Source of the DNA: Hydnum rufescens UP504
Lineage: Eukaryota; Basidiomycota; Agaricomycetes; Cantharellales; Hydnaceae
Assembly (NCBI GenBank): GCA_014904985.1
Contig: MU128944.1
Location: 124,001-188,000 of the forward strand
Direction: 5' to 3'
Length of the DNA: 64,000 bases
A program made the translations under genes and the position numbers. Positions 1-11,842 of the stretch are shown here, in pieces (position 1 is the stretch's first letter; every line of letters begins with the position of its first letter). Below the pieces are notes generated by a model that worked only from the letters and a program-made list of their open reading frames with translations, was not told where the DNA came from and ran no database searches.

Positions 1-224
1 CTCTAGGTTGAGATAGTATGGGACTTTGCGCGAAGAGGAGAGCTTCACAACCCACGACTACACGAACATGCTGTCAGTACGGTAGAATCGGCACTAAGCG
101 CCGGGCGACGTTACAAACCATTGATTGTGGTGGTTACGAACTATCTGACACGTGCCGGGTAAGCGCTTATAGCGGTACGCACGAACCGGGAAGTGCCGAA
201 TTCCTGAGCCGCCCTTGCAGTCAT

Positions 225-3200
225 ATGTCGCTTCTTTCACAGTGTCTCATCGGTTCCCTTAATGCGGACTCGAATATTCGTATCCAGGCCGAGCTCAAGC
301 TAGCCGAACTCTTCTTGCTCTCAAGTGGGTCATCTGGAAATCGCGATCGCGTGTCGCGTTTCATGACTTCTTTGGCTTTCAGCGACCCCAATCGAACTCG
401 CGACAATTTGCGTGACTTCCACTGAAGACCCTCACTTGAGACAGATACGTGTAGACCATGGTTTTGGAATGCATCATATACTGAAGATACTCTCAATATC
501 TACTCGGCAGGCATTTCTTTAGGAAAGTACATATCAGAGCGGTGGTCCCCATTCTTTCCAACTTGGAAAGGGACATCTGCTCCAGTCGAGGTACGTCATC
601 TTTTCCGGCGATTTAGATTATTATCCGCTAATAATGTCAAGCAATCGGTCTCATCTAGGTGAAAGATCAAGTACGCGCGATCATATTTCGGGGATTGTCA
701 GACTCCAATCTAAAGATCCGGACCGCAAGCGTAGGTCCACATCCCTCGGAATTGTTCATGACCCTGCCTAAGTGTTCTGGCTAGGCATTTGTAATATCCA
801 AAATTGCGCACTCTGACTGGCCCGATCATTATCCTACTCTACTTCACGACCTCATATCGCTGTTGGAATCTCGCGCTCCAGAATCTGTTCACGGAGCTCT
901 TCAGGTTTTTACTGAGTTTTCCAGAGATGATCTAACGGAAGATCAAATATTGCCCGTATTGCGACAACTGCTTCCCATCTTATTGAGCATCCTTGGTCAA
1001 GCTGAGGTTAGGGGTTATTTTCTCTTCAATATTGATGGAAACTACTTATCTACATCAAACTTCTATAGCAACATAGTCCGCTCACTCGAGCCAGAGCCGT
1101 GGGTGTGTTCCGACAGTGTATCACATCAGTTCTGATGGTTGGAGATCAACACCCGGATGCCATACAAGAAGCCACTGTTAGCGTGCTACCGCAATGGCTC
1201 GAAGCATTTGAGATCTTGCTCTCGTCCCCTCCTCTCGCAGACGTCCAGGATTCTTCAAACTGGAACCCACTGGCTATACGGATGCAGATATTCAGAGTGA
1301 GTGGCTTCCTGCTGGAGTTGAGTACATGCATTGATGCCGGTCTTAGACTTTGAACCTTTTGCATGCCTGGTTGCCACGAATTCTTACGCCCCACTTGGCC
1401 ACTCTTCTTTCTCTGGCCATCGGTCACCTTGATATCTTGTTTCCACCATTCCAACATTTTCATGTTATTCGAGACGGCAGGGATCCGCCTCCAGTCACTA
1501 CGGCTGATGACCCAGACCAGGAGATTTCCCTTCCAATTCTTGCGGCTAGCATTCAAGACCTTCTCAGTCAAGTAGCACGTGCCAAACGAGCAAAAGACTG
1601 GTTTGAGGATAAAGCCAATCTGAAAGCATGTGTTCATGTACTAGCGGGCTGGACCCAGATGACCGGAGAAGATGTAAGGGTAGCTCCTGGAGGTGACTTG
1701 GTCCTCTCTTGCTCATCCGTGCCATCGTCTTCCAGGAAGATACTTGGAGCTCGATGCCAACGCCTTTGTAGCTGAGCAAGACGACGATTCGGCCGTCATG
1801 AGCCTACGGATTGCGGGAATCGACTTTCTTCAAGTATGTTCGATTCTCATTTAATGTCATTGAATCTGAATTGGAAACACCACTCGCATTAGAACTTGCT
1901 TGATGCCTTCCCACTTCCGACAGCGCGGGAACTCCAAGCCATAACACAGGAAGTGGTCGACTCATCGAGACAGAGTCAACAGAAGGCCCAGCCTGACTGG
2001 TATGTCCGACCATGGAACACTCGCAATCCCCGCTGATTTCTTACCTTACCTTCCTATACAGGTGGAAACCCCTCGAGGCTATTCTCGCGGTTTTAGGTTC
2101 TGAGGCAGATGCTCTAATGCAGATCGTCGAAGATGAGCAGAGTGAAGGTCGAGTACGACCTTTCGAGGTGGAATATCTCCTCGTCAATGTTATTCCCTCT
2201 CTATTAGCATTATCCGGTAAGTCCTTTCTCCTCGGTCGTATTTGGATCCACCTTTAAAAACTGCCCATACTAGACTATCCTTTCCTTCAAGGAAGAGCAT
2301 TTGTGTTCGCTAGTAGCTTCGCCAAGTTTTGCCGTCTACGTTGGCCGGACAATATCTTCTGGCGTCGGTTGAGGTATTGGAGTCACCTGAGGCGGGGATC
2401 CCAGTGAAGGCGTCAGCAGTTAAGTCAATCCAAAAGTGAGTAATTGCTACTGGTGTGAACGGGATCATGACATTCGCTATAGGTTATGCCGACCGGTGGA
2501 TGCTGCGGTCGTCAGAGCATATGCACCCCGTATTCTGGCCATCTTAAGCTCGTTTTTGTCTACCACCTCCGAAGACACGCTTTCCCTAATTCTCGATACT
2601 CTCACTGTTGTTGTAAAGATTGACTTGGGCACATGGCTCTCTCCCGAAGTCACTTCGTCTTTGACAGCAGCAATACTAGACACATGGCGGAGAAATTTTA
2701 AAGGTATCTACATTGCAAAGGCCGTAGTTTGAGAATCAATGCTAAAGTAATGCGCGTATAGACCCTCTTTTATTATCCGTTCTTGCGGACTTAATTACCA
2801 CCATCGCTGCATCACCTGCTCCCGGAGTCTACACAACTTTGGTTTCCCAGCTTCTTCCTTCCCTTGTTCAATCTCTCGAGGCAGCAACAGCAAATGCTCA
2901 GGAGTCGTGGTTAGCGTCCTCTGCCCTTGAGCTGATAGCCGGTGTGCTTCAAGGCGGCGAGAAAGGAAAACTTGGAGATGGGTTGGTTGCAGGTCTGGCG
3001 CCGTCTTTGTTCGACTGTATCAACGCTTCGCAGGATCGGGATGTCACAGTCGTGAGTTCAGTTTCGCCCCTTCCTGAGATCATACCCGCTCATCTCTTCC
3101 CTATCCGTTGAATGTCGCAGAAGGGAACCGAGTGCATCGCATTGATTGTCCGTAAGGGATGCGATCAGCTACTCTCTTGGAACGATCGAGCAGGCCGGAG

Positions 3201-4508
3201 TGGCCTTGATAATGTGTTGGCTTTCGTCGCTCGATTGTTGTCTCCGACCGAGAACGAAGCATCTGGTCTCCTTGTAGGCGATCTTATCATCCACTTGTTG
3301 CGCAACACAGGGGAAGCAATCTTGCCAATTCTCCCTCAACTTCTACAAACCATGGTAAATCGCATCCCGACCGCAAAAACCGCCACCTTCCTTCAGGTTA
3401 ATCTTCCCTTTTACTGCGATCGTGTCTACAATGCTCATCTTTGTAAAAATAGAGTTTAACAGCACCTTTCGCATTCTTGATCCAAACCCATCGGGACACT
3501 GTCATCTCCCTACTGGAATCGATCACAACCCCTGCTGGGAACGGGCTTGAAGTGTTTGTGCGAGCTTGGTGCGACAATGCTGAGACGTTCGTAGGCTTCT
3601 GGCAGCAGCGCGTAAGGTCGGTGTTCTACGTGTTATCTGTATCCCGTTTACGTGTTACTCATCAACTTGATAGCACATTGGCATTTTGCGAGATGCTCTT
3701 GTCAAACAATGCGGCCCTGAGACGCCTTCAAGTTAAGGGTGAGCAAATAATCAAGCCAGAGACCAGAAATGGTACGTATGTTTGCTCATTCGCCCTTGTT
3801 TCCCTTCCTTATGATATTCCCATACACATATTTCCAGTAATCATGACTCGTTCGCGGACGAAACAAAGTAATTCAATGGCAATTTTTATGGTTATATTTG
3901 GGTGAATGCTGATCCAGCCCTTGTCGCACCAGTGCCCGTTGAATACGAAAGCATAACCTTCCCGGTCAAAGCACTCAAGATTATATTGCATGATCTACAA
4001 GCAAGTGTCAAGCCTGCGGAGGACGACGTTAAGCCAGAAAATGCAGAATCAGACGATGGTGTTCGTGTTGCTCAATATGTTGGTAATCCCTTGGACCTGA
4101 TCGTTCGACGCAAAACTTTAGGATGAAACCTGGGCCGATGAAGAGGTGTTCCAAGGAATGAAGAATGAGGAATATCGTTTCCTCTCAGGTTTGTCACTAC
4201 AAAAGGTCGGTTATGATCAAATTAATAATTGCTATGGTTTAATAGAATTCGTCGAGGATGACGGCGTGGAGGACGCGGGTGAAGACGAAGAACTGCGCAA
4301 CGACCCCATATCTCAGATGGACATGCGGGTATGCATGCGCTTCCATTTGCATCCTCCCGATTGCCTTGAAATGACACTGCTGTTATAGACCCATTTGTTG
4401 TCGTTCTTACGTCAGTGCGCTGCCGCAGATCCAAGCGAATTCGGGTTTATTGCTAGTCAGCTCACCGAAGAGGAAGCTGCTGTTGTGAAGCAAGTCCTGA
4501 TGGATTGA
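225..4508 (+). CDS. KAP114: Importin-9 / Kap114-type karyopherin (multi-exon)
   Basis: Nuclear import receptor of the importin-beta superfamily; family members carry histones, TBP and other basic cargo through the nuclear pore in a Ran-GTP dependent way. The N-terminus at 225 (MSLLSQCLIGSLNADSN, then IRIQAELKLAEL) is the importin-beta N-terminal HEAT repeat. Further exons carry alpha-helical HEAT-like segments, for example around 860-1010, 1140-1320, 1350-1660, 2470-2690, 2830-3110 and 3110-3450. The C-terminus has the acidic stretch typical of importin-9 (VEDDGVEDAGEDEELRNDP near 4250-4315) and ends AVVKQVLMD at 4508. I chose the ATG at 225 because an upstream in-frame ATG at 18 adds sequence unlike the family. 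At least ten short introns interrupt the frame. It ends 58 bp from the stop of the convergent uS15m gene. Family assignment is firm; exact exon borders are not. Confidence 0.85.
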
Positions 4509-4566
4509 AATCGGCATGGAGTATAAGTATATTCCTCTAGTCAGTAATGAGTGAGGCAGTTATCAA

Positions 4567-5602
4567 TTATAATCGAACAATGATCTCCCCCTCAACTGCC
4601 CTCGGATCGAGTCCAAGCCTTTCTAGAACAGCAAGATACCGCTCGCGATGTGTGCGCCTCAGATATTTAAGTACCTGAGCCCGTTGATGAATGAGCCGGC
4701 GCAGAGTCCTAATATTATGGATATCGCGCCGGGCGTTTTCTAAATGATTCCAAAGATTTCTTATCTTCCAAGTGAACAAGGCAGCTATGGACACAATCGT
4801 GAGAATGCGGGGTTGAAATAAAGAACAAGCCAATGCGCCTGGAATTGACGTACCCTGCACCTCTGAGCGACCTGTGTCATTGGGTTTCCCTGGCTCAGAG
4901 AACTCGGCAATAATTCGACGGCGATTCTCGTATGCTATTCCTTTTGCACTGGCATTGCTGAGACTCGTGGTCCTCGCGAGGAGTTCGGCATTAAGACGCT
5001 CTCGCAGGATCGACGCGGAGGCCGCGGCTTGGCTCGTCCCCGTCTTCAAGTCATTAGGTGAGTGATGCGCGAACGCACGCATGGCGGACGCTGAGGGCAA
5101 GTCATTGAAAAGCAACTCGCGCTCGGCGTTCCCGATGCCGAAATTGGAGGGCGTGAGTTGAATGGGCTGGGACATGTCTGCGGATTTATTGTTACGAGGA
5201 GTGGAAGAAGCAGGAGGGGTCTCGAGGCGGGTTTCGGGGGGTGGGAGAGGTCTGCGATCGTGTGGGGAGACGAGGATTTGGGCGAGGTCGGAGGCTAGCC
5301 ATTTCTGTTCGTCGCCTGGGGAGTGACCGAGGGCGGGGTGCGGGCGTGTCCTGTCGAGCAATTCTTCGCGCTGGATTTGTTTCTCCGTGTTTCGCTTTTT
5401 CACTATGCGTGATTGGCGTTTGCGGTAGGATTCTTGGGTGTGTGCGGTAGTATGAAAATTAAATGAGGATGATGGCGGACAAGGTCCAGGCTGCGCCCCC
5501 CGAGTAATTCCTGAGAAATATATGTCAGAGTCAATTTCCATGCAGGTGGTTCAGTAGGTATCGTTTACTCAGGGATGCACGCCCACAGGCTATTCGAAAC
5601 AT
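4567..5602 (-). CDS. MRPS28: Mitochondrial small-subunit ribosomal protein uS15m (MRPS28/MRPS15 type)
   Basis: Component of the small mitochondrial ribosomal subunit that binds 16S-like rRNA. The C-terminal half is a clear S15 domain: EVQAALFTWKIRNLWNHLE, then RRDIHNIRTLRRLIHQRAQ and LKYLRRTHRERYLAVLERLG. I start it at 5602 in a short first exon (MFRIACGRASL), joined across a 58-nt intron (5568-5511) to RITRGAQPGP; the result is an Arg-rich, acid-free presequence as expected for mitochondrial import. An ATG at 5541 lies inside that intron and gives a poorer N-terminus. A second intron, 4853-4785, is exactly 69 nt with no in-frame stop, so an unspliced reading frame stays open with 23 extra residues between EVQ and AALF. 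Splicing restores the S15 consensus EVQAA, so I treat it as an intron. Confidence 0.88.
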
Positions 5603-6600
5603 TTGGAACGACTGCCCTCCAAGGCAAATGCCGAAGTGGTACTGTATTAGCGGGGTCCAGAGAACAGTTAAATGGCATGGCCAAGCAAAGGCTTCCGTGT
5701 ATGGAAGAAATGCATGGTGTTTATCAGAAAATGGAGAATCTTTAAGTAGCTTTTAGCATCGCCTCTAAAGCGCCCGAGAAGCGTCTGAGCAGCCAATTGC
5801 GAAGCAGGGGGGTTCCGGGGTCCTCTCACGGGTGTTGCCTATAAAAATGCCCAAATTTTTCAACCACTCTTCTTCTTTCACGGCGACATTTGCCACGCCG
5901 CAGTTGCACTCTGTTTCGAGCAACGAGCGGTGCCATTGATCTAGCCATTTACTTGGGATGATCATCGTCTCCAAGACTAAACGTACCAGGCTTAGGAAGT
6001 GTCGCGATCGTATTTTACCTTTCGACGTGGCATGCTGAATGCAGTTTCTGGAACATATTACTATACTTCGCGTTCGTGCTCGCTCTCTTCCTCCATTGTA
6101 AGTCTTTTTGCGTTGGATGTTTGTTCTCTATGATTCTTTTATAATGATTTAATGAGCCTGAAGCTCACACGAGCATCTTGTTGAGCTTTTTGTCTTCCCG
6201 CTGAGAGGCGTCTCTTCAAATCATACATTTCCGTGACATGCTATGCTTACTCCCTTTGTCTCTGTAGGTGTCTAGATAGGATGGCTCTTCTATTTGCAAT
6301 GTAATGTTTCCACCTTCCAACGTTCTAGTTAGGCAATACAATATTTGCGGGGACCGAGTAACTTAACAGGCATGTTGTAAATTGTCGCATCCGCCTTCTT
6401 ATACAGTATTGCGCGGGAGGCGGGCTGCTCATATCTGCTCTGCTGGGTGCTCCAGGATAGCCAATGACGGCCTACAGCGATACTTAATCAATTCGCAAAA
6501 ACATAACTATGGGGCTCATTTCAAACAAGACTTCCTATTGTGGCGTAGGCAACACTTCTCTAGATCCCTTGGCAAAGAAATATGTCTGCCACAATTTGAA
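5603..6600. other. Intergenic region, no supported gene
   Basis: Upstream of the uS15m start and downstream of the SDR stop; both genes are on the minus strand. Only short unconvincing frames are present. I see no repeat or RNA gene here. Confidence 0.5.
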
Positions 6601-7725
6601 TCACAGCTTAGTGCTCCCGCCGTCCAGCATGATGAGACTTGATGTGACGTGGGCAGAGGCCGCGCTCACTAAGAAGAGAACCGTGCCCGCTATGTCTTGA
6701 GGAATGCCCACTCGGCCTGACATACCAAGACCACGTCAGCTAAGAACGAGATAACAGGGGGGGGGAGAAGGGGAACACACCAGTGGGCTGGTCAGCAACC
6801 AGCTGGTCCCCCTTTTTGGCGAAACCGAACGCCGTCATCTTAGATGGGAACACTCCGGGCAAGATTGCGTTGACAGTGACGCATTTAGAAGAAAGGGCGG
6901 CCGCTTGGACCTTTGTCAAATGGTTCACCGAGCTATAAAAGGAGAGCTCATTGGTAACAGAAGAGGAAGATTATCTGGCGCCCGACTCACGCTTTGGCAG
7001 CGTGGTATGAGTAGAGCCCTGTGCCTGGGGCACTGAGGCGGCTACTGTGCGGATCCGCGACAACACCGGCGATAGAGGATATGTTGATCACGCGCCCGGG
7101 AGCTCGGTTCGTTGCGTCCTTGGCGAGGAGGGACGACAATCCGGCGGTCAGGTAGAATAAGGATTTGACATTCAGTGCGAAGATGCGATCCCAGCCTTCC
7201 TTTTCTGGGAAGTCGTCCCATGGCCCGCCCCAACTGGCCCCGCTGTTATTGACAAGGATATGGATCTTGGACTCCTTGGATTTGATATAAGCTGAGAGAG
7301 CATCACACCCTGCTCGAGTCTAGAGAAGAAGAAATGCTAGGATCAAGGCATCGCGTAGATGGCGATGGCTAGAGGCTGAAGCCCACCGTAAGATCGGTCA
7401 CAAAATAGTGACAAGATCCGGGACCCAACTTTGTCAACGCTTCGGATACCTTGGCAAGGCAAGAGAGTGAGATGGTCATTCACCGAGTCCAGAGGCGATA
7501 ACACAGACCTCCTTCAAAGGTTTTTCCTTTCGGGAGGAGATGTACACCTTTGCGCCATTCTGAACGAGCGCCGCGGTGATCATAGTGCCAAGACCAGAGC
7601 CACCTCCGGTGACGACGGCCACCTGGCCTCGGATGTTGAACAACGACGGGATGGTAAGGTCTAGGCATTGTTTAGCATGGACGTCGACAGCGTCGTCGGT
7701 GAGCACACTGACCTGCAGTACTCAT
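6601..7725 (-). CDS. Short-chain dehydrogenase/reductase (SDR) family oxidoreductase
   Basis: NAD(P)-dependent oxidoreductase of the classical SDR family; the substrate cannot be told from sequence. The Rossmann cofactor motif TGGGSGLG follows the start (GQVAVVTGGGSGLGTMI). Further on are the structural motif LVNNSGA, the catalytic Ser region (VINISSIAG) and the active-site YxxxK in YSYHAAK, so the Asn-Ser-Tyr-Lys set is complete. The C-terminal half reads NAILPGVFPSKMT and ends MLDGGSTKL at 6601. The start at 7725 gives exon MSTA, joined over a 52-nt intron (7712-7661) to DLTIPSLFNIRGQ. At least four more short introns follow, including one right after YHAAKA and one before GRVGIPQDIAG. Similar fungal proteins are often labelled RhlG-like 3-oxoacyl-ACP reductases, which is a homology label only. 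Confidence 0.87.
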
Positions 7726-8267
7726 GTTGGCGCACGAGAAGCAAACAAGGCTCGGTTAATCTATAAATGCCCGGCGGGGAACATGCCGGTTCCGGGGGAA
7801 GATTTCTTACGTAGGTCTTATCCGGTTATGGAGTCCGGCCGTTTCCGAGTGATGTTAGTCGGCACCCACCTTGAAGTTTGAAATATGTTCCCCGCAGATT
7901 CAAGGCCGTCTAGCGCTGTTTGGCAGAACAAATGTCTCATTTAATGTGGCTATCCCCATTATCCTTATCCGCCGTGGATGATGTTTTGGTGCCAGATAGT
8001 GTTGGCATTACTCTTACTCATCGTCCTCTACACCAAGCTGGGTACTAGAAGCGTATCTTCCAGACAGAGCATATTGGCATTCTCTCTCAATTACGCCGGC
8101 CCCTTTTTTTGGCCAATGTGGACGAGAATAGGTTGCGATCTTGGGCCACGCAACAGTGTACTATATATAACTCTTGCAGCTTAATACGCCGATCACAGGA
8201 ATAGGCCGCGGCTGCATTACCCATCTTTCGACGAACACGTTCTCCTCATCTGTCTTCTTCCTGTTTC
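7726..8267. other. Divergent intergenic region between SDR and membrane-protein gene
   Basis: Head-to-head spacer that should hold both promoters. Apart from the TATA-like site near 8161 I see no clear element and no convincing reading frame. Confidence 0.45.
8161..8170 (+). promoter_or_regulatory. TATA-like element upstream of the 8268 gene
   Basis: The sequence CTATATATAA lies about 100 bp before the ATG at 8268, a plausible place for a fungal TATA box. Assigned by position and composition only. Confidence 0.35.
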
Positions 8268-9124
8268 ATGGGCGAGTTTGACGCACCCATTATCGCGTCC
8301 GTGGCATCCATTGCTGTATTTGGAGCGTCGGTTGGTACGTATCTTATCTACAGGGACCATTTGATCTCAATTGCTTAAACTCACTTGAGGGTTGTGGTTA
8401 TTATTTCGATGGATCAATCTACGACGGAAGTTGTCCGATGCAGAAGGACAAGAAGAAATCCTAGGAATGGATATACTGGCTAAGACACAGCCTGGTAAGC
8501 TATTTTAAAAATGGGCGATTTTATGCTTTTCTCATGTGTAGCCCTAGCACATCGATCTGATGAGGGCCAGAGCCCACTGCCAATAAAGAGATCGCCAAGT
8601 TCGCGAAGTCCGTATCGAGTTCATTATTGAGATCGTCAATCTGATCGATTTTCCTTGCTATAGAACCCCCTGCCTCGTCGGGTGGGCGCCGGTGGCGTCT
8701 CCTTACCTCTCATTTATTCCCAGCATCCCAAGCCAAGGAAACAATATCTTCCGGCCCACTCTAGACAGAACCGCTACACGGGTTACCTGACATCTTTCAT
8801 ACACCTCGACTTCCTCCGTCGCTCAACGTGGCCCTCTTAATCTCCGAACCGCCCATATATGAACTCGGCACGACACCGCCTCAGTAAAGAAAAAGGAGCT
8901 CACGCTTAGCAACCGATTATCGATGCTAGTTCTTTCTCTTGCTGGTTCAATCTCCAGAAGATGCCGAACTCAAAGCCGACGGACCCACGATCTTTTGTTC
9001 ACCCGTAAATTATCTATCCTTCCATTCCTGTACACTACCTACCTCTCCTTGCCTTCCTACGTGGTACATGTTCGCCATTTCCCCAGGTCCCACGTGGTGT
9101 ATTGTGTATGGAAATAGATCCTAG
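8268..9124 (+). CDS. Small single-pass membrane protein, unrecognised; frame interrupted
   Basis: Function unknown. The first exon reads MGEFDAPIIASVASIAVFGA and splices at GTACGT to GLWLLFRWINLRRKLSD, giving one N-terminal transmembrane helix followed by a positive cytosolic flank. Then comes EGQEEILGMDILAKTQP and a GTAAGC donor. Later coding-looking blocks share one logical order: EPPASSGGRRWRLLTSHLFP, ASQAKETISSGPL, TEPLHGLPDIFHTPRLPP, NVALLISEPPIYELGTTPPQ, LLLVQSPEDAELKADGPT, and across an intron (9004-9085) GPTWCIVYGNRS with a stop at 9124. Between GPL and TEPL there is an in-frame TAG, and the TTPPQ to FFLLLVQ join has no phase-consistent intron. It is therefore either a recent pseudogene or a gene damaged by sequence errors. 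The ordered blocks argue that it was once coding. Confidence 0.5.
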
Positions 9125-10230
9125 AGATAGTTTTATTACGTCCATAGCAGGGCTAATATTGGCAACTGATAACAGTACCGTTCACACCAATACCCTACTT
9201 GATAGGGAATCTTCATTTTCGACCCTATGCGGGGCCAGCATCCTAAGGAACGAACGTGGGGAGCGGATCAACCACCAGTCATTCTCACGTCGTTTGGCGT
9301 GTCCAATTCCATATTGAGCTCAAAAGGAATCTGTGTCTTCTCATAGATGCACAGTAGTGTGCCCGCGGTAGTGCCTTTGACTCGGTTTAGGTCCACCAAG
9401 TCACGTTTTCTCATCGACGTTGGAATTAATACTGTGATGCTGCTGTTGCAACCAAGTTATCAGCGGGAGCAACTGGAAAGCAGCCTTGGCTGCTGCCTCC
9501 CGGATTGGCCATCCTGCGATCCGATCTATTCGAATCTTGCACGCCACGAATTTTGACTGGCTCGTCACTCGGAGTCTCGGATGTTTCTCCCAGTATAGTT
9601 TAGATCGATAGCATTACAGAGTGTGGCCAACTCCTAGTGAATGTGGATAGGCTACGTAAGCGCCCAACGACGAGAGACACGAGCGGAGTGAGGGCGAGCT
9701 GAAGCAGAACGCTCTGATAACATTTCAGTACACTAGCATTTTATGGCTTACAGGATAGGAGAAGAAAACAAATAGAACAGAGGAGAAAAAAGGTACAAAA
9801 TGACGAAGTGAAATAGGGGGCAAGCAAGCAGGCGCAGGGAGCCCGTCGTGGATTAAGGGGACGTCCGTGAACAGCCTTCCAAAGATCGTAGGCGCGCTTG
9901 TTTCCGTACGTATAGGGGTCGTTACCCAAACCGTTGGTTCCGTCCATCAAATCCGAATTCCACCAAGCTCACTATAGAGGATTCGGCATATCCTTGCGTG
10001 GCCTCTTCTATGCCCGACGACATCAAATACAGTTCAGGTGGTACCTGCCACCTCATGCCAACTCTTGGGTCAAACGACAGTAATTTTTTACGCGGATAGA
10101 CTTGTGACAAATATACAGGGGGCGGCACGCAGGTACAAGGGAGAGAGATGCCAGGTTCATTCACCGAGCGGAACTTCAGAATGTTTTCATGAGGAATTCG
10201 ACCATTGAATACACCACCTGGGCGTCGCCA
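9125..10230. other. Intergenic region with possible unrecognised minus-strand coding traces
   Basis: No firm gene. On the minus strand two adjoining frames at about 10164-9925 and 9950-9805 look protein-like (DPRVGMRWQVPPELYLMSSG; NGLGNDPYTYGNKRAYDLWK) and may be exons of one small gene or an alternative IST1 tail. They overlap in different frames near 9940 and match no family I know. The rest (9125-9700) shows nothing I can support. Confidence 0.3.
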
Positions 10231-11665
10231 TCAGGGACGCCCCCCTTTGAGCGTTGCGAATCGCCTCAAGAGTTCAGCGTCCTCGTCCTCGTCATCGTCG
10301 TCTTCAATTCGTGGACGCATGGGTTTAACAGAAATGTACGATGGGGGAGGCTCCTTCGAGGTCTGAGGGGATGGTGTCCTAACCAACCGCGAGGTCTCCG
10401 AACGAAGAATAGAGCGAGGGAAATGTTGGATTTTCCCTGGGTCCCCTTCAGACGGCTGGATACTGCTGGCCGTGTCGTATTTGATAGAGTCATTCGGGGG
10501 TGGTCCAGAAAGATCTTTGATATCTGTGTCGCCAGCGCCAATTGTACTATCGGGATTGATAGGTTGTTCATTTTTTCCTGAGTCTGGGGGAGCTACAGAA
10601 GTAGATTGCCCCGATAATAGAGTCGTCACCGAAGATTGCGCCTTGGCTGGCATATGGGAGTCCTGATCAGACGCCTTGCTATCCAAGGTCATTAGATCCT
10701 CTGCAGTGGGTATAGCGGCCTCCGGGGTTCCTGAGCTTCACGCGTACTCGTCCACGAGAGACCGTAGCCTCTGGCTATCTCTTCTAAATAGGCATCCACC
10801 AGTGTGGGAGAGGGTGTTTCGGTCACAACCTTTCCTACCACCTGATCCAAACCGGAAGAAGAATCAGCCCAACAAAGTTTGGGTCCAATGTTCGAATATA
10901 TGGACTGAACTCACGCGAGGGGAAACGCAATTGTCCCTATTCTCCATCACCCCTATAACCCAATCGCGACCCATTATGTTCGCGATTGACTCGCGGACAA
11001 ATTTCAGCTCTAAATTAGATAGATTTAATCATTGGGCCTGTAGGAGGGGTTGGCAATCTGTAAGGCACCTGTAACTTCCGTGTTGTCTGCACCATATACA
11101 ATACTAATCACAGCCTCCTTGACTCTGGGATCCAACGTATGTCCCCTAGGTTACATGACGTGAAAGGGAGGCCTTAAGTTAATATTTGGGACATTTGCAC
11201 ACTTCGAATTGATGCTGTTCTCCAGCAAGGGAAACCTTGTACGGAGCAATTCCGTATAAAGTTCGAGGGTCTCAAGTAGCTCGATATGGAGGTCATCCTG
11301 AATCATGGCCTCGACTCGGATGCGCGCAATCTCGATTTTACTCCTTTCGATGAGAGTAGCAATATCTCTTCTGGCAGTCTATCACGTAAGTAGCGTACTC
11401 GCACAATCAGTCAGTAACATTACATCGTCCGTTGATATCCAAATGAGTTCCAGTTTCACCTTTGCCAGATTCTCCTTCTTTGCGATCAACGTATGGAGAC
11501 GTTGAGTAGCCAAACTGTGGACGCATCGGACTCGGGATGAGCAGCGCCACGAAGACAAAGGGGCCCTACCGGAGATAAACCTACTTTTCAGTTAATAAGA
11601 GAAAAAACAAATGGGAGGAACCGCCGTGCCTTGATCTTGACCCCTTGCCAGGGAGGCGCAGGCAT
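10231..11665 (-). CDS. IST1: IST1 homologue, ESCRT-III-like regulator of Vps4
   Basis: IST1 proteins have an ESCRT-III-like helical core and regulate the AAA-ATPase Vps4 in endosomal sorting and membrane scission. The N-terminal half reads SLATQRLHTLIAKKENLAK, then TARRDIATLIERSKIEIARI, RVEAMIQDDLHIELLETLEL and YTELLRTRFPLLE, the classic Ist1 (DUF292) helices. Conserved segments LDPRVKEAVISIVYGADN, LKFVRESIANIMGRDW and ETPSPTLVDAYLEEIARGYG follow. A disordered Pro/Ser-rich linker leads to an acidic run and the C-terminal DAELLRRFATLK, a good MIM1 motif for binding the Vps4 MIT domain. I start it at 11665 (MPAPPWQGVKIK). Joining GYGLSWTST to the linker needs either an unusually short 41-nt intron (about 10749-10709) or a one-base indel. 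It is divergent from the Hsp70 gene, with 177 bp between the starts. Confidence 0.85.
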
Positions 11666-11842
11666 AGTGGCGGCTCGTGGATGGAGTTGACTGGTAATAG
11701 AGATAATCGAACATTCGGAGATTTCCGCAATGTAGGTGGCCTACCGCGCGGATCCTCGCAGGAATCCTCACTTCCGCCTGCTTTAAACTCCATAGAGGGG
11801 GCGACGGGTCGCCTTTGATACCAATCTATCACCTTTCCCTCC

